Notes: a model not told the origin generated them from the sequence alone. 64,000 bases of DNA from Pseudomonas tremae (GCF_001401155.1 NZ_LJRO01000048.1:62001-126000); one strand, 5' to 3'. Counted from the stretch's first letter, positions 17,734-27,460 are shown. Numbers and translations: made by a program.

Positions 17734-18044
17734 CAGAAACAACTCCTTATCTGGACCCAATCGTTGAGTTGGGTTCGCTGATTACGACTTCCCTGATGCA
17801 AGCGGGAAATCACGGTATCGAGAAAGTGACAGGTGCAGGAAACAGCCGTTCAGTTCAATTGAGCGCGTTTAGTACCAACGGTCGCGTTATGCCCAATACA
17901 CAGACCCGCTTGCAAATAAATGCTAAGCACAGCGGGCAGGACAGGCTAAAATGCGCGCCCGGCTCAATCTGGCCGAGGTAACGAAGCAGGTGGAGCATGA
18001 TCCACTGCGCTGATTTTTTAACGCGCCCCCACAAGGTTCGCTCC
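17734..18044. other. Divergent intergenic region katE/metN
   Basis: These 311 bp hold the katE ribosome site next to its start and the metN ribosome site (ACAAGG) at the other end. No S-box-like riboswitch fold or clear operator was recognised. GGCTAAAAT at 17944-17952 is a possible -10 for metN, but no good -35 accompanies it. Confidence 0.5.
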
Positions 18045-19052
18045 GTGATCGAGTTTCATAACGTCCACAAAACCTATCGGGTGGCAGGCAAGGAAATACC
18101 GGCCTTGCACCCCACCAGCCTGCGCGTCGACGACGGCCAGGTATTCGGCATCATTGGCCATTCAGGTGCTGGCAAAAGCACCCTGCTGCGCCTGATCAAC
18201 CGGCTCGAAACCCCTAGCGGCGGGCAGATCGTGGTTGATGGCGAAGACGTCACGGCACTCGATGCCAATGGCCTGCGCCGCTTTCGGCAGCAAGTCGGGA
18301 TGATCTTCCAGCACTTCAATCTGCTGGCCTCCAAAACCGTAGCCGACAACGTTGCGATGCCCCTGACCCTGGCGGGCGACATGCCGCGCAAGCAGATCGA
18401 TCAGCGCGTGGCCGAGTTGCTTGAGCGGGTCGGGCTGTCCGATCACGCTAAAAAGTACCCGGCTCAATTGTCTGGCGGTCAGAAGCAGCGCGTCGGCATT
18501 GCCCGCGCCCTGGCGACCAAACCCAAGATCCTGCTCTGCGACGAAGCCACCAGCGCGCTGGACCCGCAGACCACTGCGTCGGTCCTGCAACTGCTGGCCG
18601 AGATCAATCGCGAACTGAAACTGACCATCGTGCTCATCACCCATGAAATGGACGTGATTCGTCGCGTCTGTGATCAGGTGGCGGTCATGGACGCAGGCGT
18701 CATCGTCGAGCAGGGCAGGGTGGCGGATGTGTTCTTGCACCCGCAGCACTCGACCACCAGGCGTTTTGTGCAGGAAGACGACCAGATCGATGAAAACGAA
18801 CAGCGTGACGACTTCGCTCATGTAGAGGGCCGAATCGTGCGCCTGACCTTCCAGGGCGAGGCAACCTACGCGCCGCTGCTGGGCACCGTAGCGCGTGAAA
18901 CCGGTGTCGACTACAGCATCCTGGCCGGTCGTATCGATCGCATCAAGGACACCCCTTACGGCCAACTCACGCTGGCGATCACCGGTGGCGACATGGACGC
19001 TGCCTTCGCGCGGTTCACCGCTGCCGATGTCCATATGGAGGTGCTGCGCTGA
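18045..19052 (+). CDS. metN: Methionine ABC transporter ATPase MetN
   Basis: This 335-residue protein has an ATPase domain (Walker [10 protein letters not shown], signature LSGGQKQR, Walker B ILLCDEA, switch THEMDV). The C-terminal NIL domain senses methionine in this family ([30 protein letters not shown]). I chose the GTG at 18045 because it gives the family N-terminus [11 protein letters not shown] and length 335. An ATG at 17997 with GGAG nearby is the alternative. It heads metNIQ and its stop overlaps metI. Confidence 0.93.
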   Translation: MIEFHNVHKTYRVAGKEIPALHPTSLRVDDGQVFGIIGHSGAGKSTLLRLINRLETPSGGQIVVDGEDVTALDANGLRRFRQQVGMIFQHFNLLASKTVADNVAMPLTLAGDMPRKQIDQRVAELLERVGLSDHAKKYPAQLSGGQKQRVGIARALATKPKILLCDEATSALDPQTTASVLQLLAEINRELKLTIVLITHEMDVIRRVCDQVAVMDAGVIVEQGRVADVFLHPQHSTTRRFVQEDDQIDENEQRDDFAHVEGRIVRLTFQGEATYAPLLGTVARETGVDYSILAGRIDRIKDTPYGQLTLAITGGDMDAAFARFTAADVHMEVLR

Positions 19053-19726
19053 TGGACGCTTTTCTGAACCTGTTTTCCAACGTCGACTGGTACGAGATAT
19101 GGGTCGCCACCGGCGACACCATGATCATGCTCGTTGTGTCGCTGGGCTTCACCGTCCTCTTAGGCCTGCCGCTGGGCGTATTGATGTTTCTGACGTCGCC
19201 TCGTCAGTTGCTGGAACACAAACAGCTGTACGCCACCGTCGGCCTGATCGTGAATATGCTGCGTGCTTTGCCGTTCATCATTCTGCTGATCGTGATGATG
19301 CCGCTGACTGAAATCATCACCGGCACATCGCTGGGTATTCTGGGCACGTTGCCGCCGCTGATCGCAGGCGCCACGCCGTTTTTTGCGCGTCTGGTAGAAA
19401 CCGCGTTGCGTGAAGTGGACCGCGGCATCATCGAAGCCACTCAGGCTATGGGCGCCACCACCCGGCAGATCATTCTCAAGGCGCTGCTGCCAGAAGCGCG
19501 GCCCGGCATTCTGGCGGCGATCACCGTGACCGCCATTGCGCTGGTGTCTTTCACCGCGATGGCAGGTGCGGTTGGCGCTGGCGGGCTTGGTGACCTGGCT
19601 ATTCGTTACGGTTATCAGCGTTTCCAGAACGATGTGATGTTTGTGACGGTCGTATTGTTGCTGGTGCTGGTGCAGATACTGCAAACCATCGGCGACAGGC
19701 TGGTTGCGCACTTTACGCACCGCTGA
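19052..19726 (+). CDS. metI: Methionine ABC transporter permease MetI
   Basis: This 224-residue inner-membrane protein has about five hydrophobic helices. The EAA loop, which contacts MetN, reads EATQAMGATTRQIILKALLPEA. The start ATG overlaps the metN stop (TGATG), so translation is coupled. Length matches the family. Confidence 0.94.
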   Translation: MDAFLNLFSNVDWYEIWVATGDTMIMLVVSLGFTVLLGLPLGVLMFLTSPRQLLEHKQLYATVGLIVNMLRALPFIILLIVMMPLTEIITGTSLGILGTLPPLIAGATPFFARLVETALREVDRGIIEATQAMGATTRQIILKALLPEARPGILAAITVTAIALVSFTAMAGAVGAGGLGDLAIRYGYQRFQNDVMFVTVVLLLVLVQILQTIGDRLVAHFTHR

Positions 19727-19778
19727 TCGAATCAGTTGGCATCGGCCCGTTACGTGCGGGCCTCAAAGGAGTTGTTGC

Positions 19779-20552
19779 ATGAAAAAACTATTGGCCGTAC
19801 TGGCCGCTGTTACTGCCTTGTCCGCGCAGGCCAACGAAACCCTGACCGTGGCTGCTTCGGCCGTGCCGCATGCCGAAATCCTCGAGTTCGTGAAACCGAC
19901 GCTCGCCAAAGAGGGCGTAGACCTGCAGATCAAGGTATTCAACGATTACATCCAGCCGAACGTACAGGTTTCGCAAAATCGTATGGACGCCAACTTCTTC
20001 CAGCACCAGCCGTATCTGGACGAGTACAACAAGGGCAAGAATGCCGATCTGGTGGCTGTGGCCAAGGTTCACATCGAACCTTTCGGCGCGTATTCGGACA
20101 AGATCAAGTCCCTCGCAGACCTGCCAAGCGGTGCCAACGTCGCGTTGCCTAATGATGCCACCAACGAAGGTCGTGCATTGTTGCTGCTCGCCAAGGCGGG
20201 TTTGATTACGCTGAAAGACCCTACCAACATCCTGTCCAAGCCTTCTGATGTGGTCAACAACTCGAAAGACCTGAAATTCCGCGAGCTGGAAGCCGCTACG
20301 CTGCCGCGTGTGCTGACTCAAGTCGATCTGGCGCTGATCAACACCAACTATGCGCTGACGGCCGGGCTTGACCCAACCAAGGACGCGCTGATCCTCGAAA
20401 ATGGCGATTCGCCTTACGCGAATATTCTGGTAGCCCGTCCGGACAACAAGGACTCGGACGCCATGAAAAAGCTGGCCGCCGCTCTGCAAAGCCCGGAAGT
20501 CAAAACCTTCCTCGCCGAGAAGTACAAAGGCGCTGTGATTCCGGCGTTTTGA
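19779..20552 (+). CDS. metQ: MetQ-family methionine-binding protein
   Basis: This 257-residue NLPA/MetQ protein has a signal peptide (LLAVLAAVTALSAQANE) without a lipobox cysteine, so it is probably soluble in the periplasm, unlike lipoprotein MetQ of E. coli. Family segments include AVPHAEILEFVKPTLAKEGV, NVQVSQNRMDANFFQHQPYL and LINTNYAL. AAAGGAG precedes the ATG at 19779. A close paralogue lies at 62210-62992. Confidence 0.93.
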   Translation: MKKLLAVLAAVTALSAQANETLTVAASAVPHAEILEFVKPTLAKEGVDLQIKVFNDYIQPNVQVSQNRMDANFFQHQPYLDEYNKGKNADLVAVAKVHIEPFGAYSDKIKSLADLPSGANVALPNDATNEGRALLLLAKAGLITLKDPTNILSKPSDVVNNSKDLKFRELEAATLPRVLTQVDLALINTNYALTAGLDPTKDALILENGDSPYANILVARPDNKDSDAMKKLAAALQSPEVKTFLAEKYKGAVIPAF

Positions 20553-20585
20553 TCTGAACTGATCGAGGCTGGAGATTCGGACGCT

Positions 20586-21218
20586 TTAATCCTTCTCCAG
20601 CAACCCCGGAAGCTGTTTCACCAGTTTTCGGGTATTCAGCGGGGCGCGAATAAAGCCTCGCTGAGTGCCGTCCGGGCCGATCAGGGCCAGGTTGCCACTG
20701 TGGTCGACAAAGTAGTTCGGTTTGCTGGTATCGGCGGGTATGAACGGAATGCTCACGCTGTTGGCCAGTTTCTGGATGTCGGCCACCGGCCCGGTCAAGC
20801 CGACGTAGTGCGTGTCGAAATAGCCCAGATATTGTTTGAGCTGCTGCGGGGTATCGCGGGCGGGATCGACACTGACCAGCACCACACGCATTCGCTTGAC
20901 GGTTGCTTCAGGAAGCTCGCTGCGAATCTGCTTTATCTGCGCCAGGGTCGTCGGGCAGATATCCGGGCAGAAGGTGTAGCCGAAAAACATCAATGTCCAC
21001 ATGTCTTTCAGCCCATCAAGGGGCATGGCAGCGCCGTTCTGGTCGATCATGCTCAGCGCTGGCAGTTGCCGGCTTTTCGGTAGCAGAACAATACCTGCGT
21101 CATTGAGCGCTGCCTGGCTGGCTGGTCCGTCATCGGGCAGCAAGCGGCTGACGATCAGCCCCAGAATGAGCGCAACCAGCGCGGCAACGATAAAAACGGT
21201 CTTCTGGGTTCTGGTCAT
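20586..21218 (-). CDS. senC: SCO1/SenC copper chaperone
   Basis: This 210-residue protein has one N-terminal membrane anchor (FIVAALVALILGLIVSRLL) and a thioredoxin-like domain. The copper site is present: CPDIC in TFCPDICPTT, plus the distal His in YFVDHSGN. The family delivers copper to the CuA centre or works as a thiol reductase on it. It follows the cox11 gene on the same strand. The oxidase genes it would serve are not in the window. Confidence 0.9.
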   Translation of the reverse strand: MTRTQKTVFIVAALVALILGLIVSRLLPDDGPASQAALNDAGIVLLPKSRQLPALSMIDQNGAAMPLDGLKDMWTLMFFGYTFCPDICPTTLAQIKQIRSELPEATVKRMRVVLVSVDPARDTPQQLKQYLGYFDTHYVGLTGPVADIQKLANSVSIPFIPADTSKPNYFVDHSGNLALIGPDGTQRGFIRAPLNTRKLVKQLPGLLEKD

Positions 21219-21272
21219 GGCTTTGGCTGGATGGCGTGGGTTGGGAATGATGGACTATATCCAAGGCAGAAC

Positions 21273-21788
21273 CTAGGGCGTGGTGACGTCGAGCAATGTA
21301 TAGGCAAGCGTCAATTGCCTCACATCGGCAGGCAGATCGCGATCAACGATGAAACGCACCGGCATTTCAATGCGTTCGCCTGGCTGCAGAGTTTGTTGGG
21401 TGAAACAGAAGCATTCGGTCTTGTGAAACCAGGCCGCTGCCTTGCCGGGTGAAATACCCGGTATTGCCTGGGCCTTCATCGGCTTGTCCGTGGGGTTTTG
21501 CGCTATGAAGATCATTTCATTGATCGCGCCCGGATGCACAATCATCTGCCCGGCACGCGGATAGAACTGCCAGACCATGCCCGCTGCAGTCGTAGCGGCA
21601 AAACGAACCTCGACCTGACGGGCTGCATCAATCGGCTGGCTGTAGGCATCGGCGGTCTTGTCATGTCCGCTTACGGCTCGTATCAGCCAGTCATAAAGCG
21701 GCGGCAGTGCATATCCGCACGTGAACATGATGATCAGCAGCAGTATCAGCCGGCCAGCGAAGCGGCTTCGCGAAACAGATCGAGTCAT
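21273..21788 (-). CDS. ctaG: Cytochrome oxidase assembly protein Cox11/CtaG
   Basis: This 171-residue protein has an N-terminal membrane anchor (LILLLIIMFTCGYALPPLYDWL). The immunoglobulin-like copper domain carries the paired cysteines of the family in KTECFCFTQQTL, and FIVDRDLP. Cox11 helps insert CuB into subunit I of haem-copper oxidases. It is somewhat shorter than usual but has no obvious lesion. It heads a two-gene unit with senC. Confidence 0.88.
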   Translation of the reverse strand: MTRSVSRSRFAGRLILLLIIMFTCGYALPPLYDWLIRAVSGHDKTADAYSQPIDAARQVEVRFAATTAAGMVWQFYPRAGQMIVHPGAINEMIFIAQNPTDKPMKAQAIPGISPGKAAAWFHKTECFCFTQQTLQPGERIEMPVRFIVDRDLPADVRQLTLAYTLLDVTTP

Positions 21789-22075
21789 GCGGGCTCACTT
21801 TTACATCAGTCTGTGTGTCGGGAAAGGGTTGATCGACATCAGAATAGCCGGTCTGCGCAAAAGGTAAGGCCGGCCATTGCCTCCGGGCCTTGCAGCAATT
21901 CTGAGCATGCCGTTTATAACCAATCGGGCGGCCAGAGCCCTGTTCGATATAGCCGATATATATAAACGTGCACCAGTTATGACAAAAACGTCTTAAGCAT
22001 TTAGTTAATCAAGCTAACGTATGACTTTCCTTAACCAAACCACGGGGTTCAATACCCTCGGGAGTGCCTGACGCC

Positions 22076-22726
22076 ATGAACACCGCCGCATTGCGCGAGC
22101 AGATACAACAAGCCCATCAACATGAGGCCCGAACCGGCCACCTATTGCAGCAACTGGAACAAAAGCTACCCCATCTTCATCCAGCCATCCACTTGCCGGA
22201 TGTCGATGCAAAAGATGTTCTGACGCGGTTTGTCACCGCTTATATCGATCTGGTGCCGGACCTGCTGGACGCCGCTCATGATGTCGCGGTGGAAGCCGGG
22301 ATTGAAGGGCAGATCAAGCCGGTGTTGAAGATTGCCGAGCAATTCTTTGCCGCCCCGCCAGCCTGTATGACCGGGCATGAGGGGTTGGAAGGCCTGCTGG
22401 ATGAGGCTTATCTGGCGCACAGGCTGGTCGAGGAAGTGAACGATCTGTACATCAAGCATTTCGGTCAGCCGCTGATACCGTCCAACACCACGGTGGCCAG
22501 CGTGATCGCGCATCAATTGATTGGCGAGCAATTTGCCAACCAGCTTGACGAGGCGGTCCATCATGCGGTGGATCAACTGCTCGATGAGGACAGTTTCGCA
22601 CTGGACTCTGTGGAGGCGTATCGCGAGAAATTGATAAGTCCTGATACGGGAGCCGCGTGGAAGCGTTGGCCAAGCCTGTCCCGACAACTTGGCATCGGTC
22701 TGGAGCTGGAACGCTCCGTCGTCTGA
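22076..22726 (+). CDS. Conserved hypothetical protein (PA0104 position)
   Basis: This 216-residue, mostly helical, acidic protein has no signal peptide or membrane segment. Visible features are QLEQKLPHLHPAIHLPDVDAKDV near the N-terminus and IAHQLIGEQFANQLDEAVHH in the middle. It is not a family I can assign a function to. In P. aeruginosa a hypothetical gene lies between the SulP gene and coxB; this one holds that place. I chose the ATG at 22076 with GGGAG upstream; a GTG at 22064 is possible. Confidence 0.65.
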   Translation: MNTAALREQIQQAHQHEARTGHLLQQLEQKLPHLHPAIHLPDVDAKDVLTRFVTAYIDLVPDLLDAAHDVAVEAGIEGQIKPVLKIAEQFFAAPPACMTGHEGLEGLLDEAYLAHRLVEEVNDLYIKHFGQPLIPSNTTVASVIAHQLIGEQFANQLDEAVHHAVDQLLDEDSFALDSVEAYREKLISPDTGAAWKRWPSLSRQLGIGLELERSVV

Positions 22727-22832
22727 CTCAGGCGCCCGACTGAATGTCTTCGCCAGCAATGGAAGGGGCCCAACAGTGCTCCGCTGCTACGCGAAGACCC
22801 ATCCGACCCCCATCATTCCCAGGTAGCGGCGA

Positions 22833-24365
22833 TCAGCTTGCGGCTGAACCGATACCCGTTGTCGTGTGGATGCGCCCTTCCAGACGACGCTTCAAACCGC
22901 GCGGCTCGATGACCAGTCGGGTTCCATGAGCGGCGTTGGAACGCCCCCACTCTTCCAGCAGTTCAAGGCAAGAGTGATCGATATAGGACAGGTTGCCCAG
23001 CGGCACATGCAAGGTGCTGCCTTGCGCAATCGTGCCCAACGCCTTGGTCAGTGCCGGCACCTTGAGAAAGGTTGCTGCACCTACCAGACGCAGTTCGTAG
23101 TCTTTCTCGCCTTCCAGTTTCACTACATTGATTTTCAAGCGTGACGCCTTGAACGCCAGCTTCACCAGTGTCATGCCGAAACCGACCAAAACGCCAGTCA
23201 GCAAATCGGTGAAGATGATCGCCACAGCGGTTGCTGCATAAGTGAACATCGGCATCCGGCCATAACGACCCAAGCCACGAAATGCCTTGAGATCGACCAG
23301 TTTCAGACCGGTATAGACGAGTACGCCAGCCAGACTTGCGACCGGAATGCTTTGCAGTACGCTTGACAGCAGCAGCACGAATGCCAGCAGCCATGTGCCG
23401 TGAAGGATGGTCGAGTAACGGGTTTTTGCGCCGGCCTGAACATTCGCCGAGCTGCGCACGATAACGCCGGTCATCGGCAGCGCGCCGAGCAGGCCGCAGA
23501 GCATGTTGCCCACGCCCTGAGCGCTCAGTTCCTTGTCGAAGTCGGAGCGCTCGCCGCTGTGCATGCGATCGACCGCCGACGCAGACAACAGCGTTTCAGC
23601 ACTGGCAATGAATGCCACCACGACTGCAGCAATCAGGATTGCCGGGTCAGCCAGGTTCATCAGGTCCGCCGGACGCAGCCAGTCAATAGCGTCGGCCAGG
23701 TTGTCCGGCACTTCAACGCGCTTGATCTGCAGGGCCAGGAACAGGCTTATACCGGTTGCGATACCGACACCCAGCAAGGCGCCGGGGACGAAGCGCAAGG
23801 ATTGAGGACGAAATTTTTCCCAGCTCCACATGATCAGCATGGTGCCCAGACCGAGCATGCCGGCTTGCATGCCGGTGCCTGGCCCGATGGCCTGCATCAC
23901 TGTGGCGGGGAAGCCGATCAGGTTATGCAGCCCGGAAGGTTGCGGGCCGCTGTCGAACATCACATGAGCCTGTGACAGAACAATCAGAACACCGATACCC
24001 GCCAGCATCCCGTAAACCACCGCGGGTGCCGTGACCCGGAACCAGCAGCCCAGCTTGAAGCGTCCGGCGAGCAACTGGAGCAGCCCGGCCAGCAGCAGGA
24101 TTGGCCCCAGCATGGCCATGCCATGCTCACGCACGACTTCGAAGACCAGCACCGCCAGACCTGCGGCAGGACCACTGACCTGCAACGGCGAACCGGCTAT
24201 CCAGCCGACGATCAGACCACCAATGATGCCGGTGATCAGACCTTTCGCTGGCGGCATGCCAGAAGCGATCGCGATCCCCATGCACAGCGGCAAAGCGACC
24301 AGGAACACGACCACGGAAGCTAAAAGCTCCCGTGGCAAGGCGGATTTCAGTTCTGCAATTCCCAT
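22833..24365 (-). CDS. SulP family anion transporter
   Basis: This 510-residue membrane protein has about 10-14 hydrophobic segments (LLASVVVFLVALPLCMGIAIASG first). Its C-terminal STAS-like domain is short (VKLEGEKDYELRL, YIDHSCLELLEEW). Annotated widely as a sulfate transporter, but its pairing with carbonic anhydrase suggests bicarbonate transport. GGAGAAGCGTC precedes the ATG at 24365. The carbonic anhydrase gene lies 101 bp upstream on the same strand. Confidence 0.88.
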   Translation of the reverse strand: MGIAELKSALPRELLASVVVFLVALPLCMGIAIASGMPPAKGLITGIIGGLIVGWIAGSPLQVSGPAAGLAVLVFEVVREHGMAMLGPILLLAGLLQLLAGRFKLGCWFRVTAPAVVYGMLAGIGVLIVLSQAHVMFDSGPQPSGLHNLIGFPATVMQAIGPGTGMQAGMLGLGTMLIMWSWEKFRPQSLRFVPGALLGVGIATGISLFLALQIKRVEVPDNLADAIDWLRPADLMNLADPAILIAAVVVAFIASAETLLSASAVDRMHSGERSDFDKELSAQGVGNMLCGLLGALPMTGVIVRSSANVQAGAKTRYSTILHGTWLLAFVLLLSSVLQSIPVASLAGVLVYTGLKLVDLKAFRGLGRYGRMPMFTYAATAVAIIFTDLLTGVLVGFGMTLVKLAFKASRLKINVVKLEGEKDYELRLVGAATFLKVPALTKALGTIAQGSTLHVPLGNLSYIDHSCLELLEEWGRSNAAHGTRLVIEPRGLKRRLEGRIHTTTGIGSAAS

Positions 24366-24466
24366 GACGCTTCTCCGTGATTCCTCAGGCGAGGCAAGGC
24401 TGACGGCGCGCATCATGCGCAGCCGTCACCGTAAAAAGAGGTGCTTGCCTTCAGTCGTGAAGGATA

Positions 24467-25207
24467 TCAGTCGACTGAAAAGCGTGCTTTCGGGGAGGCC
24501 ATAGGTGCCGGGCCTTGGCCATCGAGGGGTACGAAGCTGTCACGCTCGGCATCGTAGGCCAGGATTTCGCTGGTTTCGATACTGTAGACCCAACCATGAA
24601 TGAACAGCTGACCGCTGGCCATCTTCGCCGCAACCGAAGGGTGGGTACGCAAGTGTTGCAGCTGGGAAATCACGTTTTCCTGAGTCAGGACCTGCATGGT
24701 TTCCAGCTCGCCGCTGCAATTGCAGTTTTGCTCGACCACTGTACGGGCGACTTCGGCATGACGCAGCCAGGCTTTTACCGTCGGCATCTTGTCCAGGCTG
24801 TCCGGGTTGAGCACGGCACGCATGGCGCCGCAATCGGAGTGGCCGCAGACGATAATGTGCTGCACGCCCAGCGCAACCACGGCATATTCCAGCGCGGTTG
24901 AAACACCGCCGTTCATCTGACCGTATGGCGGCACGACGTTGCCGACGTTACGCGTCACGAACAGGTCGCCAGGCGAGCTTTGGGTAATCAGCTCGGGCAC
25001 GATGCGCGAGTCGGCGCAGGTGATGAACATAGCCCGTGGCGACTGCGCGGTGGCCAGCTTCTTGAACAGTTCTTCCTGCTGGGGGAAGACCTCGTTACGA
25101 AAATGTACAAAGCCATCGACGATTTGTTTCAACGCTACGTCGGCGCTACTCATTTGGCTGTCTGTGCTGGACGACGTAGCCGAATGCTGGTTATCCGTGT
25201 CTCTCAT
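24467..25207 (-). CDS. Beta-class carbonic anhydrase
   Basis: This 246-residue protein has the beta-class zinc ligands in CADSR and the HSDC pair in VCGHSDCGAMR. It interconverts CO2 and bicarbonate in the cytoplasm. I use the ATG at 25207 (MRDTDNQHS), with GAGAGGAT upstream. The first 25 residues are Ser/Thr/Asp-rich and poorly conserved. It probably forms one transcription unit with the SulP gene. Confidence 0.92.
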   Translation of the reverse strand: MRDTDNQHSATSSSTDSQMSSADVALKQIVDGFVHFRNEVFPQQEELFKKLATAQSPRAMFITCADSRIVPELITQSSPGDLFVTRNVGNVVPPYGQMNGGVSTALEYAVVALGVQHIIVCGHSDCGAMRAVLNPDSLDKMPTVKAWLRHAEVARTVVEQNCNCSGELETMQVLTQENVISQLQHLRTHPSVAAKMASGQLFIHGWVYSIETSEILAYDAERDSFVPLDGQGPAPMASPKARFSVD

Positions 25208-25412
25208 CTGTTCATCCTCTCTGACGGATTGATGTGGATTTCTCATGCCTGTTTGACCAGAGCCGGATGTGATCCTGTAACAAGGAATCACGAACAAAAT
25301 CCTGTGAGCGTTATTGCTGGTGACACTCAGGGTTACAGACTAATCGTCCAAGCTTAAGCGAAACTGAATGCGATGGCTCTGGCTCGCGGGTTTGCACGAT
25401 AGTACCAAGTTG

Positions 25413-26471
25413 TTACAGCAGTGACATTTGCCCGCCGGGAGGGCAGAACGCTTCGCAATCCAGTGCGAAGCTTTCCCGACGGTTCAGCCCAAGACGTTTG
25501 ACCGCCATCGCGTAACGCTGTGCCAGCAGATCGGCAAACGGTCCCTCACCGCGCATCCGGGACCCGAACTCGCTGTCATAAAGCGCCCCGCCGCGGCTTT
25601 GACGTATCAGGCTCATGACATGATCCGCGCGTTGCGGGTAATGCGTCTTCAGCCACTCGTCGAACAACGGAGCTACCTCGAGTGGCAGGCGCAGCATCAC
25701 GTAACTTGCGCTCAATGCACCTGCGGCTTTCGCCTCGCTCAACAGTGCTTCCAGTTCGCTGTCATTGATCATCGGGATCATTGGTGCGCACAGGACGCCA
25801 ACCGGTACTCCCGCCTGACGCAATACGCGGATGGCGCGCAGACGGGCCTTGGGTGCAGCGGCCCTGGGCTCCAGAATGCATTTGAGTTCGTCGTCCAGCG
25901 TCGTCAGGCTGATGAATACCGATACCAGCCGCAATTTTGCCATTTCCGCCAGCAGATCCAGGTCCCGCAGGATCAGTGAACCTTTGGTAATGATGCTGAC
26001 GGGATGACGATAACGCAGCAACACCTCAAGTGTGGCGCGTGTGATCCGGTACTCGCGCTCTATCGGCTGATAGGGGTCGGTATTAGCCCCAAGCGTGATG
26101 GGCGCGCAGCGATAGCCTGGCTTGGAAAGTTGCTGCTCCAGCAGCGCCGCTGCATTGGTCTTGGCGATCAGTCGGGTTTCGAAATCCAGGCCCGGAGACA
26201 TATCCCAATACGCATGGCTGGGCCTGGCGAAACAATAGATGCAGCCATGCTCGCAGCCTCTATACGGGTTGATCGAACGATCAAAGGGAATGTCTGGAGA
26301 ACTGTTGCGGGTGATGATGCTTTTGGCGGTCTCGTGGGTGACCTGTGTGCCCTGCGTCAGCGGGACTTCCTGATACCAGCCATCGTCCTCGGCCACAGAC
26401 TGGCTGGGCGCAAAGCGGTTATGCGGATTGCTCGCCGTGCCACGACCACGGAATGGAGAGGGGCTGGACAT
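25413..26471 (-). CDS. PA0069-family radical SAM protein
   Basis: This 352-residue protein has a radical SAM domain with the iron-sulfur motif CEHGCIYC, following NPYRG. The C-terminus holds further cysteines (LDCEAFCPPGG). It belongs to a spore photoproduct lyase-related group; the substrate is unknown. A near-perfect LexA box lies 16 bp upstream of its ATG, so DNA damage should induce it. The P. aeruginosa counterpart PA0069 is, as I recall, an SOS gene. A DNA repair or nucleotide-related role is an inference. Confidence 0.85.
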   Translation of the reverse strand: MSSPSPFRGRGTASNPHNRFAPSQSVAEDDGWYQEVPLTQGTQVTHETAKSIITRNSSPDIPFDRSINPYRGCEHGCIYCFARPSHAYWDMSPGLDFETRLIAKTNAAALLEQQLSKPGYRCAPITLGANTDPYQPIEREYRITRATLEVLLRYRHPVSIITKGSLILRDLDLLAEMAKLRLVSVFISLTTLDDELKCILEPRAAAPKARLRAIRVLRQAGVPVGVLCAPMIPMINDSELEALLSEAKAAGALSASYVMLRLPLEVAPLFDEWLKTHYPQRADHVMSLIRQSRGGALYDSEFGSRMRGEGPFADLLAQRYAMAVKRLGLNRRESFALDCEAFCPPGGQMSLL

Positions 26472-26486
26472 CTGGTTATACTCAAG

Positions 26487-26506
26487 TACTGTTTATGCAT
26501 ACAGTA
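26487..26506. promoter_or_regulatory. LexA (SOS) box
   Basis: TACTGTTTATGCATACAGTA contains the invariant CTGT-N8-ACAG and full outer symmetry. It sits immediately upstream of the radical SAM gene, where LexA binding would block its promoter. Confidence 0.9.
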
Positions 26507-26588
26507 CAGCATAAGCCGAATTGGATCGCCACGACACATGTCGTGATTCACCGCTCGCCTGACGAGTGGTGAATCATGAGCGGGCTGA

Positions 26589-27257
26589 TCAGGCATCGCT
26601 CTGTTGCGTCAGCTCTAATACCCGGTCAACCAGCTTGTTGATGCCGGCCGCGGCCTCGCCGATGCTTTTGGCAACCATGTAGGCGGGGGTGCTGACCAGC
26701 TTGCGTGCCTCGTCCTCGACGATGTCATCAACCGCGCATTCAATGTGGCTGCCGCCCATCCTGGTGATGGCTGCAGCGGTTTCGGCGTCGTTGCCGATGG
26801 TGCAGGTAACGCCCGGGCCATAGATCTTGGCCGCCAGGGCTGGCGTGATGCAGATCAGTCCGACCGGTTTGCCGGCTTCGGCGAACGCCTCGGCCAGCTC
26901 CAGCAGCCCGGCTTCCACTTGGCAGGCGTGACCTTGCAGGGCGAGGTCAGAGAGGTTTTTTGCTGCGCCGAAACCACCGGGGATGATCAGCGCGTCAAAA
27001 TCTTCGGCGTTCGCCTCGCGTATGTCTTTCACTTCGCCGCGGGCAATGCGCGCGGATTCAATCAGCACGTTGCGCGATTCAGGCATCTCTTCGCCGGTCA
27101 GGTGATTGATGACATGGTGCTGAGCGATGTCCGGTGCGAAGCACTGAACCTGCGCACCACGTTGATCCAGGCGAAGCAGGGTCAGAACGCTTTCGTGAAT
27201 TTCGGCGCCATCGTAGACACCGCAGCCGGACAGGATTACAGCCACTTTTTTCTGCAT
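26589..27257 (-). CDS. elbB: ElbB-type DJ-1/PfpI family protein
   Basis: This 222-residue protein has the DJ-1/PfpI fold: VAVILSGCGVYDGAEIHE, LIIPGGFGAAKNLSDL, and a nucleophile-elbow region VGLICITPALAAKI, where the usual reactive Cys is in LICI. E. coli ElbB is described as a glyoxalase-like protein linked to isoprenoid yield. The start at 27257 fits the family N-terminus MQKKVAVIL. It is monocistronic. Confidence 0.85.
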   Translation of the reverse strand: MQKKVAVILSGCGVYDGAEIHESVLTLLRLDQRGAQVQCFAPDIAQHHVINHLTGEEMPESRNVLIESARIARGEVKDIREANAEDFDALIIPGGFGAAKNLSDLALQGHACQVEAGLLELAEAFAEAGKPVGLICITPALAAKIYGPGVTCTIGNDAETAAAITRMGGSHIECAVDDIVEDEARKLVSTPAYMVAKSIGEAAAGINKLVDRVLELTQQSDA

Positions 27258-27460
27258 CGATTCGGCTCCTTGAGCGTCGGCAATCTGGGGCTTCTTTTAA
27301 TTTGCCCTACCATTGATCGTTTTTGGGGCCGAGTGTTCAGTCAGTCGGTGAAGGCTGTGGGGGTCGGGCGAGGGCTGGAGGCGTTGGAGCGGGGGGCTGC
27401 ATAACGTGTTCGCCGAGCGAGCCCGCCGGGGCTGCACTCGGCACACAACGTTACGTTATT

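Noticed and set aside
16267..17781. 504-residue reading frame opposite katE
   Set aside because: Shadow of the catalase gene, with no recognisable domain.
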